Shown in pieces: positions 36,482 through 45,815 of a stretch of 64,000 bases of DNA (positions are counted from its first letter, which is position 1; every line of letters starts with the position of its first letter). Both the position numbers and the translations under genes were made by a program. Location of the stretch: contig NZ_BBWW01000001.1 in NCBI RefSeq assembly GCF_001485215.1, positions 1,178,001 to 1,242,000 of the forward strand, read 5' to 3'. The stretch comes from Leptolyngbya sp. NIES-2104 (GTDB taxonomy: Bacteria > Cyanobacteriota > Cyanobacteriia > Leptolyngbyales > Leptolyngbyaceae). The notes below the pieces were generated by a model. It worked only from the letters and a program-made list of their open reading frames with translations, ran no database searches and had not been told where the DNA came from.

Positions 36482-39145
36482 TCAATTAATCTTTTCAGCA
36501 GTCGGTGTTCTTAAATCCTCCCAAACCGTTCCCCCGCGCAACGGTTGACCCGCATCTTCTGGCAATCCTCCACGCCCTGTTATCACAAACTGATTTCCCT
36601 GAGATTGATTGCAACTTGCAGCGATTTGCTGAGAATTACTCACACTTTCAGGCAATTTCACCAATCCGCGAGTTGGATCAACATCGGGTGTATTAATCTG
36701 CACAACACCGTTAAATTCAACGCCTAATTCGGAACTAGCAGTAATATCACTCTCATCTGTTAATTGATCGCGGGCTGCAATTCCAAAAAGGCTCTGAGCA
36801 TTCACCGTTACTTTTCCACCTCGTGCATCGATCGCATTTGCAGTAATGTCACTATTCCGAAATCCAATCAAGAAATCAGTGTTTAGCACAATGTTCCCAC
36901 CCGGTTCATTTCCCTGTGAATTCGTTGAAATCAAACTCTGATTGAGTAATGTTAACGTTTGCGATCGCAGTTCAATGTTTCCTCTGCCTCCAGTCACCGT
37001 CGAAGCATTGATACTGCCATTGTTGAAGCGAATCGAATTCGCTTCAATATCAATACTTCCCGCCGCACCTTGTCCCGGAGGAACCTGGTTCTGACTTGCA
37101 AAGTTACTCACACTGATCGTCGCACCATTAAGGATCGCTAAACGATCGCTCTTCACAGAAATATTGCCTCCCGCACCTGTGCCGATGAGCGCACCCGCAA
37201 AAATCCCGCTTCGACGTTGAGGAAGAGATCCCGCCAGTTCAATTTCTCGCGCCGTAATGCTCAAACTTTGTGCATTTCCACTGCCAAGGGTATCGGCTGC
37301 AATCTGCGCTCCATTCAAGACGCTGAGGCGTTGAGTGTCGATCGACAGAATTCCTCCCGCTCCCGTGCCGCCCGGATTCACTGCCGAAAAAATTCCAGTA
37401 GGAAATGGTGCGTCTGATCCCCGCAATTCGATCTCTCTCGCGGTGAGAGTCAGATTTCCAGCATCTCCCGCTCCAGAAGTCGCCGTTGAAATGTACCCCT
37501 GACTCGTTAACAACAGCCGATTCACGTTTAGCGTGAGCGTTCCAGCATCACCGCTTCCAAAAGTATCTGATAATAGCGAAGCGTTGTCTGAAAGTTGCAA
37601 TTGATTCACATTCAGCGTGAGCACTCCAGCACCACCGCTTCCACACGTTAACGATCGCACCGAAGCGCCATCTGTGAGTCGAAATTTATCTGCCACGATC
37701 GATACATTTTCACCCCGCCCCGTACTCCCTGGAAACGTTTCGACGGAAATTCCACTCGCCCCAAACGTTGACCCGCCAGCAAAGTCAAGCACTCTCGCTG
37801 TCATCTCAACGGAACCCGCTGCACCTGACCCATTAGTCGTTGAGATAATTGCGCCACTATTTGCAAATCGAATCGTATCTGCATTTAGCTTGACGAGTCC
37901 CCCATCTCCGCCCGTCTCCCCGCCCGTCGAACCCGCAGAAAGTAAGGTCGAACCAAAATTCGGAGAATCGCCTTCAATCTCGATCGTATTGGCTTCGATC
38001 GAAATCAGTCCCCCCTTTCCCGCTCCAGTGGTACTGCTCGAAATCTTAGTTCCTTCCCTTGCCAAAAATCGCCCCGTTTTTACAGCAATATCGCCGCCTT
38101 GTTCGCTTGCCCCCAGATTCACCTCGCTCAGCAAGCTACTCGGAAAATACGGAAAATCCTGAAAGACAAATTCACCCCGCAGTGTCACCGATTCCGAAGC
38201 ATTAATTTGAATAACTCCTCCAGTTCCACCCCCCAGAGTCAATGCCATCAGCGTCGAACCCTCTAAAATTTGCACATCTCGCGCTTGCACTCGAACTCTT
38301 CCGCCGCTCGTTCCACTCACATCCGCAGATGAACCTTGAGCCAACACAACCTCTTGAAACGCTGCATTCATTGGATAAGTAAACGCCCAACCCGACGAAG
38401 TTGGAGCCAAATTCACGGTCGAATCTGCGATCGCGCCGATTTCAATCTGTCCCTGTTCGGCTGTGAGATTGCCGCCCTGCAATTCCACACGCCCACCCAT
38501 GAGCGCCAGAGTTTTCCCAGTTCCTACCCCTAATCCGACGGGGCGAAAGGCTCTCACAATTTCAAACGGATCAGGATTGACGAAAATAAAATGTCCTGAG
38601 CCTTCAACCCGAATCGTGCCAGGAGTTGCGCCGTACTGTAATCCGATCGGCTGACTGATTGTCAGTAAAGGAGGTGTCGTTGATCGCGTCTCAAATTCCG
38701 TTCCATCGCCAAACTTTAATCGATCGGCAGTACTTGCGATGAACGACCCACCAATATTCAAAGCCGCTTGTTCACCAGAAATGATTCCATTCGGATTGAG
38801 AAAGATCAAATTTGCGTTTCCATTGGCTTGAATCAATCCATCAATCCGAGAAACCGATCCACCTGTGACCCTTGTGATAATATTCGCGATGCTGGTGTCG
38901 TGATTAAATCGCGCTGAATCCACCATCGCAGGCGTAAGTGAAAATTCACTAAAACTGTGAAAAAGATTCGCCCCCTGCTGTGTTCCGCCTGTAATATCCG
39001 CAGTATTGCCCCTGATATTCCCGATCGTACCCACACTACTATCGGGAATGACTTGGGCTTGTGCGATCGAACTAGACAGACACAGCGATGCTGTCAAAAC
39101 CGTTCGCTGAATCGGACGCGATCGTAGAATTTTGAGCACAGGCAT
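36482..39145 (-). CDS. filamentous-haemagglutinin-type exoprotein (two-partner secretion), truncated by TGA
   Basis: The 887-residue product has a signal peptide (residues 1-28, ending SSIAQA) and a two-partner-secretion domain: FHSFSEFSLTP, then ANGNANLIFLNPNGIISGEQ. A long beta-helix of Gly/Ser/Asn-rich repeats follows, with units such as GSGDAGTLTLNVNRL. It should be exported by Sec and then an FhaC/ShlB-type outer-membrane partner, which is not in this window. The C-terminus VKLPESVSNSQQIAASCNQ leads to a TGA before the usual last 42 residues. I start at the ATG at 39145, since the longer frame adds non-signal residues. Adhesion is the usual role. Sequencing error at the TGA is possible. 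Confidence 0.88.
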   Translation of the reverse strand: MPVLKILRSRPIQRTVLTASLCLSSSIAQAQVIPDSSVGTIGNIRGNTADITGGTQQGANLFHSFSEFSLTPAMVDSARFNHDTSIANIITRVTGGSVSRIDGLIQANGNANLIFLNPNGIISGEQAALNIGGSFIASTADRLKFGDGTEFETRSTTPPLLTISQPIGLQYGATPGTIRVEGSGHFIFVNPDPFEIVRAFRPVGLGVGTGKTLALMGGRVELQGGNLTAEQGQIEIGAIADSTVNLAPTSSGWAFTYPMNAAFQEVVLAQGSSADVSGTSGGRVRVQARDVQILEGSTLMALTLGGGTGGVIQINASESVTLRGEFVFQDFPYFPSSLLSEVNLGASEQGGDIAVKTGRFLAREGTKISSSTTGAGKGGLISIEANTIEIEGDSPNFGSTLLSAGSTGGETGGDGGLVKLNADTIRFANSGAIISTTNGSGAAGSVEMTARVLDFAGGSTFGASGISVETFPGSTGRGENVSIVADKFRLTDGASVRSLTCGSGGAGVLTLNVNQLQLSDNASLLSDTFGSGDAGTLTLNVNRLLLTSQGYISTATSGAGDAGNLTLTAREIELRGSDAPFPTGIFSAVNPGGTGAGGILSIDTQRLSVLNGAQIAADTLGSGNAQSLSITAREIELAGSLPQRRSGIFAGALIGTGAGGNISVKSDRLAILNGATISVSNFASQNQVPPGQGAAGSIDIEANSIRFNNGSINASTVTGGRGNIELRSQTLTLLNQSLISTNSQGNEPGGNIVLNTDFLIGFRNSDITANAIDARGGKVTVNAQSLFGIAARDQLTDESDITASSELGVEFNGVVQINTPDVDPTRGLVKLPESVSNSQQIAASCNQSQGNQFVITGRGGLPEDAGQPLRGGTVWEDLRTPTAEKIN

Positions 39146-39262
39146 AAAACTCACTTTAGCCTCATCTAAGAACACTAAATGTCCTGCAAAGAACAAGCGA
39201 ACTTGTTTCTGCAAGACATCAGTTTGCTCTCAAGATGCCCTCACCTGCTGGCGATGATTCAC

Positions 39263-40806
39263 CTAAAAGTCTGTCCAGTTGACCATTTGAGAAAAATCAG
39301 TAAATTTGCGTGAGTGCTGACCTGTTTGATGCGTATTTCTGGGGGAATTGCTCGGCGATCTACGGATGATTCTTTCGAGTTGTTCAAACCAGTTCTGGAA
39401 AATCGCAGGAGCGATTCGACGAATCTCAGCGATTTCACGAGTTCGAGGTGCGATCGCACTCAGGTCAACCGAGAACGAGGGCAGGTTGATTCTCAGCGCC
39501 GAACTTACAATCGGAACATTTCTAGACCAATCGAACTGTGCTGCTTCTGCTCTCCCTAAAGTAGACGGCTTCGCCACAGACGCAACTTCGTCTAATGTTT
39601 CAAAATTGCTATAAACAACCCGCTGCTGCATCAGATCCACGGCTAGACGAGAAACAGGAGGAGGAGGAGTTCCAGTCGGTCTTGAAGTCCAAGGATAGAT
39701 TTGGCTATCCTGAATCATGCGATCAACATCCTCCACGCGATTCGCGACTAAGCGCCCTTCTGCTGCACTGACATTCTGATTCAGCCAAGTTGTTGTTACC
39801 CCAATCCGTTGAGCTAAGGCTGCCTCTGATTGACTTCTCAGCGTTGATAAGTTGATCGTTGGATTCGATTGAACGTTCCAGCCGCTCACATCTATTGCTC
39901 GTAAATCGATATTGCTCAGCCAAGACCGTTCTTCAAGGCGGAGTGCTGGAGCCATCAGTCCAATCCGAGTGTTGGTATTTTTCCAGTGACTTGCCTGAAA
40001 TCCATCGCCGCCTAAACTCTGCTCCGCTCCGGTGGAGAATTCTACCAGCGAGGTTTTGCCGTCGATCGAGAAGAATTTACTGCCTCCTCTTGAACCATAA
40101 GAGAGATCGTTCCTACCTTGACCCATGGTCGAGTAACGAAACAAATCCAGTGGTGTTGTGTAAGTCACTCGATCAAATAGGCTAGATTTATACTCGACAC
40201 TAGCGACTATATCAGCAGAAACGCTACTGAGCCAACCCGGTTTATCGACCCCACTGACGAAGCCCAGAACGTGGGCGATTTCGTGCATTGCAGTGCTGAG
40301 AAAATCTAGCGTGTTGGCTGGAGCAGGACTACTGCGGGTGTAATCATAGCTCCAGCGGAAGCTCGATCCTTGCAGTCCACCAAACAGAATGACACCATCA
40401 AGTTCACTCGAAGATGAGAGGAGATTCAGTGCCTTCGCATTGGCACGAGTCATATTGAGCGCTGCGGTCGGCGCAGTTTGTCGTTTATCCCAGTTGTTGG
40501 GTCAAACGCATCAAACCAAGCATGATAGACCGCTCCCATTTGCAAAGTTGAGGTTGCAATCCGATCATCATTAGAAACGACATCGTTTGTCAAGGCATTA
40601 ACGACAGAAAGATACTGTTGAGCGGCTCGAATTCCAGGTAACGCACCCCCGATCGCATTTCCAGGCAAACTGCTAGAAACGCCGACGTAAATGTTCACTG
40701 TAATCGGATCAGTGAGATAAGCATCCCAGATGCGACCTGCCATCTCAAACCCGATCATTTGCTGAAGGGTTGTACCCGGAGCGTAAGTGAAATTAAAGGT
40801 AGCCAT
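39263..40806 (-). pseudogene. zinc metalloprotease (NF038122-like), split by a one-base frameshift
   Basis: Two overlapping frames make one protein. The 5' frame (40806-40450) gives FNFTYAPGTTLQQMIGFEMA and VNIYVGVSSSLPGNAIGGAL. The 3' frame (to 39263) gives NMTRANAKALNLL and the metzincin-like zinc site STAMHEIAHVLGFVSG. The join can be located: the downstream frame reads back as NNWDKRQTAPTAALNMTRAN, and adding one G to the GGG at 40499-40501 (CCC on the coding strand) restores FDPNNWDK. No signal peptide is seen. Related cyanobacterial proteins are secreted proteases. Either the gene is decaying or the assembly lost one base in a homopolymer. Confidence 0.8.
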
Positions 40807-41152
40807 GATTCAAAGTGCGAGCGGTAAAAGCAGTAAGCAAAATTCTTTAATCTCATTCGCAATCAAAACATATCAAAATCGCAAAAAAGATTCGCGCCAA
40901 TACGGATTCGGTTTTTAAGGAGACGGAAATTAGCACTTAGTCCAAAGGCTGGAAAGCTAGATTTAGCAGGATTTCTATAGGGAACTGAAAAGAATAACCT
41001 ACGCTAATTTCGTCATAATTTTATATAGCTTACTGAATTGTAAAAATTTAGAAATTCCGTCGATTTCTAGTCTGAATTCAATCAGAACTGTGTGAATCTA
41101 AGTAAAAGCGCAGGGAATGATTTAAAGTGCGCTCCTTACTAGCATTTGACAA
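40807..41152. other. AT-rich divergent intergenic region
   Basis: The 346 bp between the metalloprotease and the DUF928 gene are markedly AT-rich and contain no gene. Promoters for both directions are expected here. A small inverted repeat (AGAAAT...ATTTCT near 41050-41070) is unremarkable. Confidence 0.45.
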
Positions 41153-41881
41153 ATGATGAGACTGAATTCGGTACAGCGTTGGGTAGCTCGATCGATTGCG
41201 ATCGCTCTGGTTTCGACTAGCCTTGTAGGATCGCGCACTCAAGCCACTCCTCAAGTCAGATTTGAACCTCCTGAAGGTGGTGCACCTGTTGAAACAAAAG
41301 GCGGTGCTTCTCGTGGAGATATTGCATGTGCCACTTCAACTAGTCGCGATACTCCTCAAATTGTTCTGGTCACGCCTGCGAACTCGAACTATGGTTTAAC
41401 GACCTCGGAGCATCCTACCTTTCTAATGTATGTTCCACCCAGTTCTGCTCAGAAGGCATTTTTCAGCATTAAAAATGCGAAAGGGCAAGTTCACTATCGA
41501 CAGCTACTGACAGTTCCGCAGCAGGGCGGAATTCTGCGATTGACCTTACCCAAATCTGTGCCGTCTCTAGCAGCGAATCAGTCCTATGAGTGGGGAATTG
41601 TGCTGATGTGTGGTGGCAGATTGCGACCGGATAGCCCCTTTGCGAGTGGTTGGATTCAGCGGATTCAACTTGCAAACAAAGTGAGCACAAATTTGAAAAA
41701 ACAATCCGCAATGGATCAAGCCGCAACTTACGGAGCGAGTGGAATCTGGTATGACATGATTTCGACGATCGCAGATTTGAAGCAGCAACAGCCTCAAGAT
41801 CCCGCGATCTCGCAAACCTGGAGACAGATTCTCGATGCCGCAGGATTGACGAAAATCACACCTGCACCCATCGTGAACTAA
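41153..41881 (+). CDS. DUF928 secreted protein
   Basis: The 242-residue protein has a signal peptide (basic start, then SIAIALVSTSLVG, cleavage near ATPQ) and the DUF928 domain. RFEPPEGGAPVETKGGASRG opens it, followed by TSEHPTFLMYVPPSSAQKAFF and YEWGIVLMCGGRLRPDSPFASGWI. A conserved Cys pair (IACAT and LMCGG) could form a disulphide. DUF928 is almost confined to cyanobacteria, has no known activity and often neighbours CHAT, haemagglutinin-type and CHASE2 genes, as here. It lies 65 bp upstream of the CHASE2 cyclase on the same strand, so the two are probably co-transcribed. Confidence 0.88.
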   Translation: MMRLNSVQRWVARSIAIALVSTSLVGSRTQATPQVRFEPPEGGAPVETKGGASRGDIACATSTSRDTPQIVLVTPANSNYGLTTSEHPTFLMYVPPSSAQKAFFSIKNAKGQVHYRQLLTVPQQGGILRLTLPKSVPSLAANQSYEWGIVLMCGGRLRPDSPFASGWIQRIQLANKVSTNLKKQSAMDQAATYGASGIWYDMISTIADLKQQQPQDPAISQTWRQILDAAGLTKITPAPIVN

Positions 41882-41946
41882 TGATGAAATGGGCATTGTA
41901 AGACAGGGATTGTGTAATCTCTCATTTATCCGATGCAAGCCTAGTT

Positions 41947-43719
41947 ATGCCGTTCAAACTGCCCAGTTCGAGTGTTCGTCAACGATTGCGACGACGGTTA
42001 TGGAATTCTGAGACGAAAGTGCTCACAACTGGACTGAGTGCAGCACTCGCCACGATCGCAGTCAGCTTTACCGGAGTCCTCCAAGTTCCAGAGTGGGCGA
42101 TGCTCGATCTGTTTTTTCGAGTTCGTCCTTCTGAATTGACTGATCCGCGCGTCGTCGTGATCACGATCGATGACATGGATATTAGTCAAATTGGAGCTTG
42201 GCCTCTTCCCGATCGCACATTGGCGCAAATTTTGAAGAAGCTGCGGGCAGAAAAGCCGAGAGTGATCGGGCTGGATTTGTATCGCGACTTGCCTGTTGAA
42301 CCGGGAAATGCTGAGCTTCAGGAAGTGTTTCGCACCACTCCCAATTTGATTGGGGTACAGAAGCGATTTGGCAGTCGGCAGGTTCCCCCACCGAAGACAT
42401 TAGCGGAAAAAGGTCAAGTTGCGATCGTCGATCGCGTCGAAGATGCCGATGGACGCATTCGACGCGATTTAATTTCTGCAAGGTCAGAAGGCAAAACTTA
42501 CGTGAGCTTGGGAACACGCTTGTCACTCATGTATCTTGAAGCTCAGGGGATTCAACTAGAAGCGATTCCAGAGCAGAAAGGTAGCTATCGCTTGGGGCGG
42601 GCTGTATTTACAGCGTTTCGGGGTGATGACGGTGGGTATATTCGCGCCGATGATAATGGCTATCAGACCTTGCTGAATTTTCGGGGAGATGAGCAAGTAT
42701 TTACAACAATTCCACTGAGATCGTTTCTGAGTGGAGCGGTTTCGCCGGAATTAGTTCGCGATCGCATTGTGTTAATTGGCTCGATCGCGGAAAGCACGAA
42801 TGATTTTCTACTGACACCCTACGACAGTAGCCAAACCGACCAATTTTCCAGAACACCGGGTGTATTTGTTCATGCGAATGCAATTAGTCAGATGTTGGGA
42901 GCCGCGATCGATGGTCGCAGATTGATTCAGGTGCTACCGGAAGCGGCTGAAAAGCTTTGGGCAGTCGTTTGGGCGCTCGGTGGAATTTTGCTGAGTCGGC
43001 GGGTGCTACAAGGCAGTTGGACAGAGAAATCATTTTTTTACGGTCAAGCTGCGATCGGAGTGGGAGGACTGAGTGTAGGAGCGATTCTGAGTAGCTATGG
43101 GTTATTTTTATTAGGCTGGTGGATTCCAGTTTTTCCGGCGATTCTGGGGTTAGCGATTTCAACTGGAGTTTGCTTGTTGTTTCACGAGCAAGATTTACAT
43201 CGCTTAGCCTACATGGATGAACTGACCCAGATTGCGAATCGTCGATACTTTGAGCAGCAGTTGATTAAGTCCGTTCAGCAGCGGGATGAAGTCTCGCTAC
43301 TACTGTGCGATGTGGATTTTTTCAAGTTGTACAACGATACTTACGGGCATCAAGCGGGAGATCAGTGTTTGATGCAGGTGGCGCAGGTTTTGAAGCGGAG
43401 TGTGCGGCGATCAGATTTAGTCGCACGATATGGAGGTGAGGAGTTTGCAGTTATCTTGCCGGGAACCTCGATCGAGGTTGCAGAAAGAGTTGCAAATCGC
43501 ATCTTAGAGCAAATGAGAGAAAGCCGTTTACCTCACGAAAGCTCTAAAGTGAATGATTGTGTCACAATAAGCTGCGGGATTGCCAGCGTCGTGGCAGAGC
43601 GATCGAAGTTTCAGCTACTTGACGGCACGATTCATCATTTAGTAGAACGGGCTGATAAAGCTTTGTATCAGTCGAAATTAGATGGGCGCGATCGATATAC
43701 GGTTACGTCGATCGATTAA
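41947..43719 (+). CDS. CHASE2-sensor diguanylate cyclase
   Basis: The 590-residue protein has one N-terminal membrane helix, an extracytoplasmic CHASE2 domain (residues about 50-320, with ITIDDMDISQIGAWPLPDRTL and DRIVLIGSIAESTNDFLLTP), three more helices and a cytoplasmic GGDEF domain. The active site is GGEEF within DLVARYGGEEFAVILPG. The inhibitory I-site RRSD lies five residues before it, so product inhibition is likely. It should make cyclic di-GMP in response to an unknown periplasmic cue. Its place beside DUF928 and the adhesin-type exoprotein suggests control of surface attachment, by inference. Confidence 0.93.
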   Translation: MPFKLPSSSVRQRLRRRLWNSETKVLTTGLSAALATIAVSFTGVLQVPEWAMLDLFFRVRPSELTDPRVVVITIDDMDISQIGAWPLPDRTLAQILKKLRAEKPRVIGLDLYRDLPVEPGNAELQEVFRTTPNLIGVQKRFGSRQVPPPKTLAEKGQVAIVDRVEDADGRIRRDLISARSEGKTYVSLGTRLSLMYLEAQGIQLEAIPEQKGSYRLGRAVFTAFRGDDGGYIRADDNGYQTLLNFRGDEQVFTTIPLRSFLSGAVSPELVRDRIVLIGSIAESTNDFLLTPYDSSQTDQFSRTPGVFVHANAISQMLGAAIDGRRLIQVLPEAAEKLWAVVWALGGILLSRRVLQGSWTEKSFFYGQAAIGVGGLSVGAILSSYGLFLLGWWIPVFPAILGLAISTGVCLLFHEQDLHRLAYMDELTQIANRRYFEQQLIKSVQQRDEVSLLLCDVDFFKLYNDTYGHQAGDQCLMQVAQVLKRSVRRSDLVARYGGEEFAVILPGTSIEVAERVANRILEQMRESRLPHESSKVNDCVTISCGIASVVAERSKFQLLDGTIHHLVERADKALYQSKLDGRDRYTVTSID

Positions 43720-43791
43720 TTTCCATCTCTGGAGGAATGACAGCAGTTCAAAAAATCTGGTAGCTGATAAGGGTGAGTTATATTGACCTTT

Positions 43792-44766
43792 ATGCAGCGA
43801 ATCTTATTTATTGAGCTATTGGGTGGAATTGGGGATATTTTAATCGCGCTCTCTGCTATTCAAGCACTGGCACGCAGTCATCAAACGAAAGTAACTGTGT
43901 TGACGTTTGCACCAGGTGGCTCTTTGTTGGAAACTGATCCGCTGGTCGATCGAGTGGTTTATGCCGAGAAAGGTACTGTGAGACAGTCGATCGAGCAATT
44001 ATTAACGCAGCAATCTTTCGATTTGATTGTTTCTGATACGAATTACGATCGCATTGACGAATTAATTCGCGATCGTGCGGATCGAGTGGTAACGAATCTT
44101 TGGCGATCGCCGCCTCCGAATCAGTTAGTGAGCGATCGTTTCGTTGAGATTTTGCAATCAGAAGGATTGATTTCAGAATCACTGCCTCCTAAAATCTATC
44201 TCACTTCTGAAGAGTACCAGGCTGCACGAGAAAAATTAGCAGGGTTGGCGCGTCCGATCGTGGTGCTTTGTCCTGATGCGGGAATGCAGATTAAACGATG
44301 GGATGAGCGAAATTTTATCAAGGTTGGGCAAGAACTGAAAACGTCGATCGTGGTTTTGGTGGGTTCCGATCGAGAACAGTCTGCATTCATTGCTGACAAC
44401 ATTCCCGCTGCCAAACTTTGGGAGTTAGGAACAATCAGAGAGCTTGCTGCAATGTTGTCTCAAGCGGATTTGATGATTGCAGGAGATACAGGAGCCGCGA
44501 GAATTGCCGCCGCAGTTGGAACACCAACGATTACTTTATTTGGTCCGTCTTGGTCTGAGCGTTATGGGCAACCCCAACCGCATGTGAATCTACAAGGCTA
44601 TTTGAATTGTCCAGAGCGCAGAATTGAGAATTTTACGGTGCAGGCTTGTTGGTATGGCGGGGACTGTCCGATCGCAGATTGGGTAACTTGCGTGGATGAA
44701 ATTTCTGTCGATCGAGTGATGGCAGCAGCGAGGGAATTGCTGGAAGCTCAAAATGTTCGTAAATGA
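43792..44766 (+). CDS. glycosyltransferase family 9 (heptosyltransferase-like)
   Basis: The roughly 324-residue GT-B enzyme matches the ADP-heptose:LPS heptosyltransferase family. The N-terminus RILFIELLGGIGDILIALSA has the family's D-Ile/Val-Leu loop. The C-terminal ADLMIAGDTGAARIAAAVGT and PTITLFGPSWSERYGQ form the donor site. It probably adds a sugar to lipopolysaccharide core or another envelope glycan. I use the ATG at 43792, though a TTG nine bases earlier is in frame. It leads a run of four glycosyltransferase genes and overlaps the next by ATGA. Confidence 0.88.
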   Translation: MQRILFIELLGGIGDILIALSAIQALARSHQTKVTVLTFAPGGSLLETDPLVDRVVYAEKGTVRQSIEQLLTQQSFDLIVSDTNYDRIDELIRDRADRVVTNLWRSPPPNQLVSDRFVEILQSEGLISESLPPKIYLTSEEYQAAREKLAGLARPIVVLCPDAGMQIKRWDERNFIKVGQELKTSIVVLVGSDREQSAFIADNIPAAKLWELGTIRELAAMLSQADLMIAGDTGAARIAAAVGTPTITLFGPSWSERYGQPQPHVNLQGYLNCPERRIENFTVQACWYGGDCPIADWVTCVDEISVDRVMAAARELLEAQNVRK

Positions 44767-45815
44767 AAAATGCTGTGCTATCTCATCCTTGGACATCGGT
44801 TAGGAATTTATTAGTCATGCGGCTGGACAATATTGGTGATGTGATTATGACCAGTCCAGCTTTGCGATCGATTAAAGCGAATTTGCCAGATGCAAAATTG
44901 ACGCTGATGGCAAGTCCGGGAGGCTCGATCGCTGCTTCACTATTACCATGGGTGGATGAGGTCTTAACGTGGCGCGTTCTTTGGCAAGATTTCGGACGGT
45001 TGGCATTCGATCCAGCCCGCGAATGGGAGCTAGTGGAAAAATTACGCGGATTTGATGCCGTGATTATTTTCACTAGCTTTAGTCAATCTCCCCATCCTGC
45101 CGCGTTTATGTCCTGCTTGGCGGGAATTCCTTTGAGACTGGGAGAATCGAAGGAGCAGGGCGGAATGATGCTGACTGATGAAGTTTTTGCTGCACCAGAT
45201 GAATTGCACCAAGTCGAGCGAAATTTGCGATTGATTGAATCAGTTGGGTTTGAAGTACACGATCGCTCTCTTTCGATTCAACATCCGAACATCAAACTGA
45301 TTGATCAGCCCTACATTGTGCTGAATCCTTGGACGAGTTGCCAATCACGTAACTATGACGCGAAACGATTCGCGATCGCAGCTCAACAACTTGCAAAGAT
45401 CACAGGTTGGAAGATTGTTGTCACCGGAGTAGAAAAAGATCGCGATCGGGCTAAAATCGTTCTAGATATCTTAGGCAATGATTGCATTGATTTGATTGGA
45501 AAAACTAGCTTGCCGGAGCTTGCAGCTTTAATTGCGAATGCAAAATTGATGTTAAGCAACAATACATCAACGATGCACATTGCAGATGCAACAAGAACAC
45601 CGAGCGTGATTATGTTTGCTGGGACTGAGCTTGAGTGTCAGTGGCAACCGCGTGATTGTTCTGCTCGATTGTTGCGCCGACCGACACCCTGCCACCCTTG
45701 CTATGCCTTTCAATGTCCTTATGATTTGGAGTGCTTGGACATTGAACCGGGAGAAATTGTGCGATCGAGCCTTGAACTTTTAGAAGAATCTCAACTATGC
45801 CTAAAGTTGCGTTAA
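44763..45815 (+). CDS. glycosyltransferase family 9 (heptosyltransferase-like)
   Basis: The 350-residue paralogue of the previous gene begins NLLVMRLDNIGDVIMTSPAL, the standard GT9 opening with the catalytic Asp. It carries YIVLNPWTSCQSRNYDAKRF and the donor-site LMLSNNTSTMHIADATRTPS, then VIMFAGTELECQWQPR. A Cys-rich C-terminus (CHPCYAFQCPYDLECLD) is notable and resembles the tail of cyanobacterial GT9 proteins. It starts within the stop of the first GT9 gene and ends 19 bp inside the next gene, so coupling is tight. The exact sugar is unknown. Confidence 0.88.
   Translation: MKNAVLSHPWTSVRNLLVMRLDNIGDVIMTSPALRSIKANLPDAKLTLMASPGGSIAASLLPWVDEVLTWRVLWQDFGRLAFDPAREWELVEKLRGFDAVIIFTSFSQSPHPAAFMSCLAGIPLRLGESKEQGGMMLTDEVFAAPDELHQVERNLRLIESVGFEVHDRSLSIQHPNIKLIDQPYIVLNPWTSCQSRNYDAKRFAIAAQQLAKITGWKIVVTGVEKDRDRAKIVLDILGNDCIDLIGKTSLPELAALIANAKLMLSNNTSTMHIADATRTPSVIMFAGTELECQWQPRDCSARLLRRPTPCHPCYAFQCPYDLECLDIEPGEIVRSSLELLEESQLCLKLR

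Noticed and set aside
36482-36484. Selenocysteine at the TGA of the exoprotein
   Set aside because: No suitable downstream stem was evident and the family has no selenoprotein members; a nonsense change is simpler.
37617-38162. 181-residue Pro/Ser-rich plus-strand frame opposite the exoprotein gene
   Set aside because: It is the antisense of Gly-rich beta-helix repeats and has no start context.
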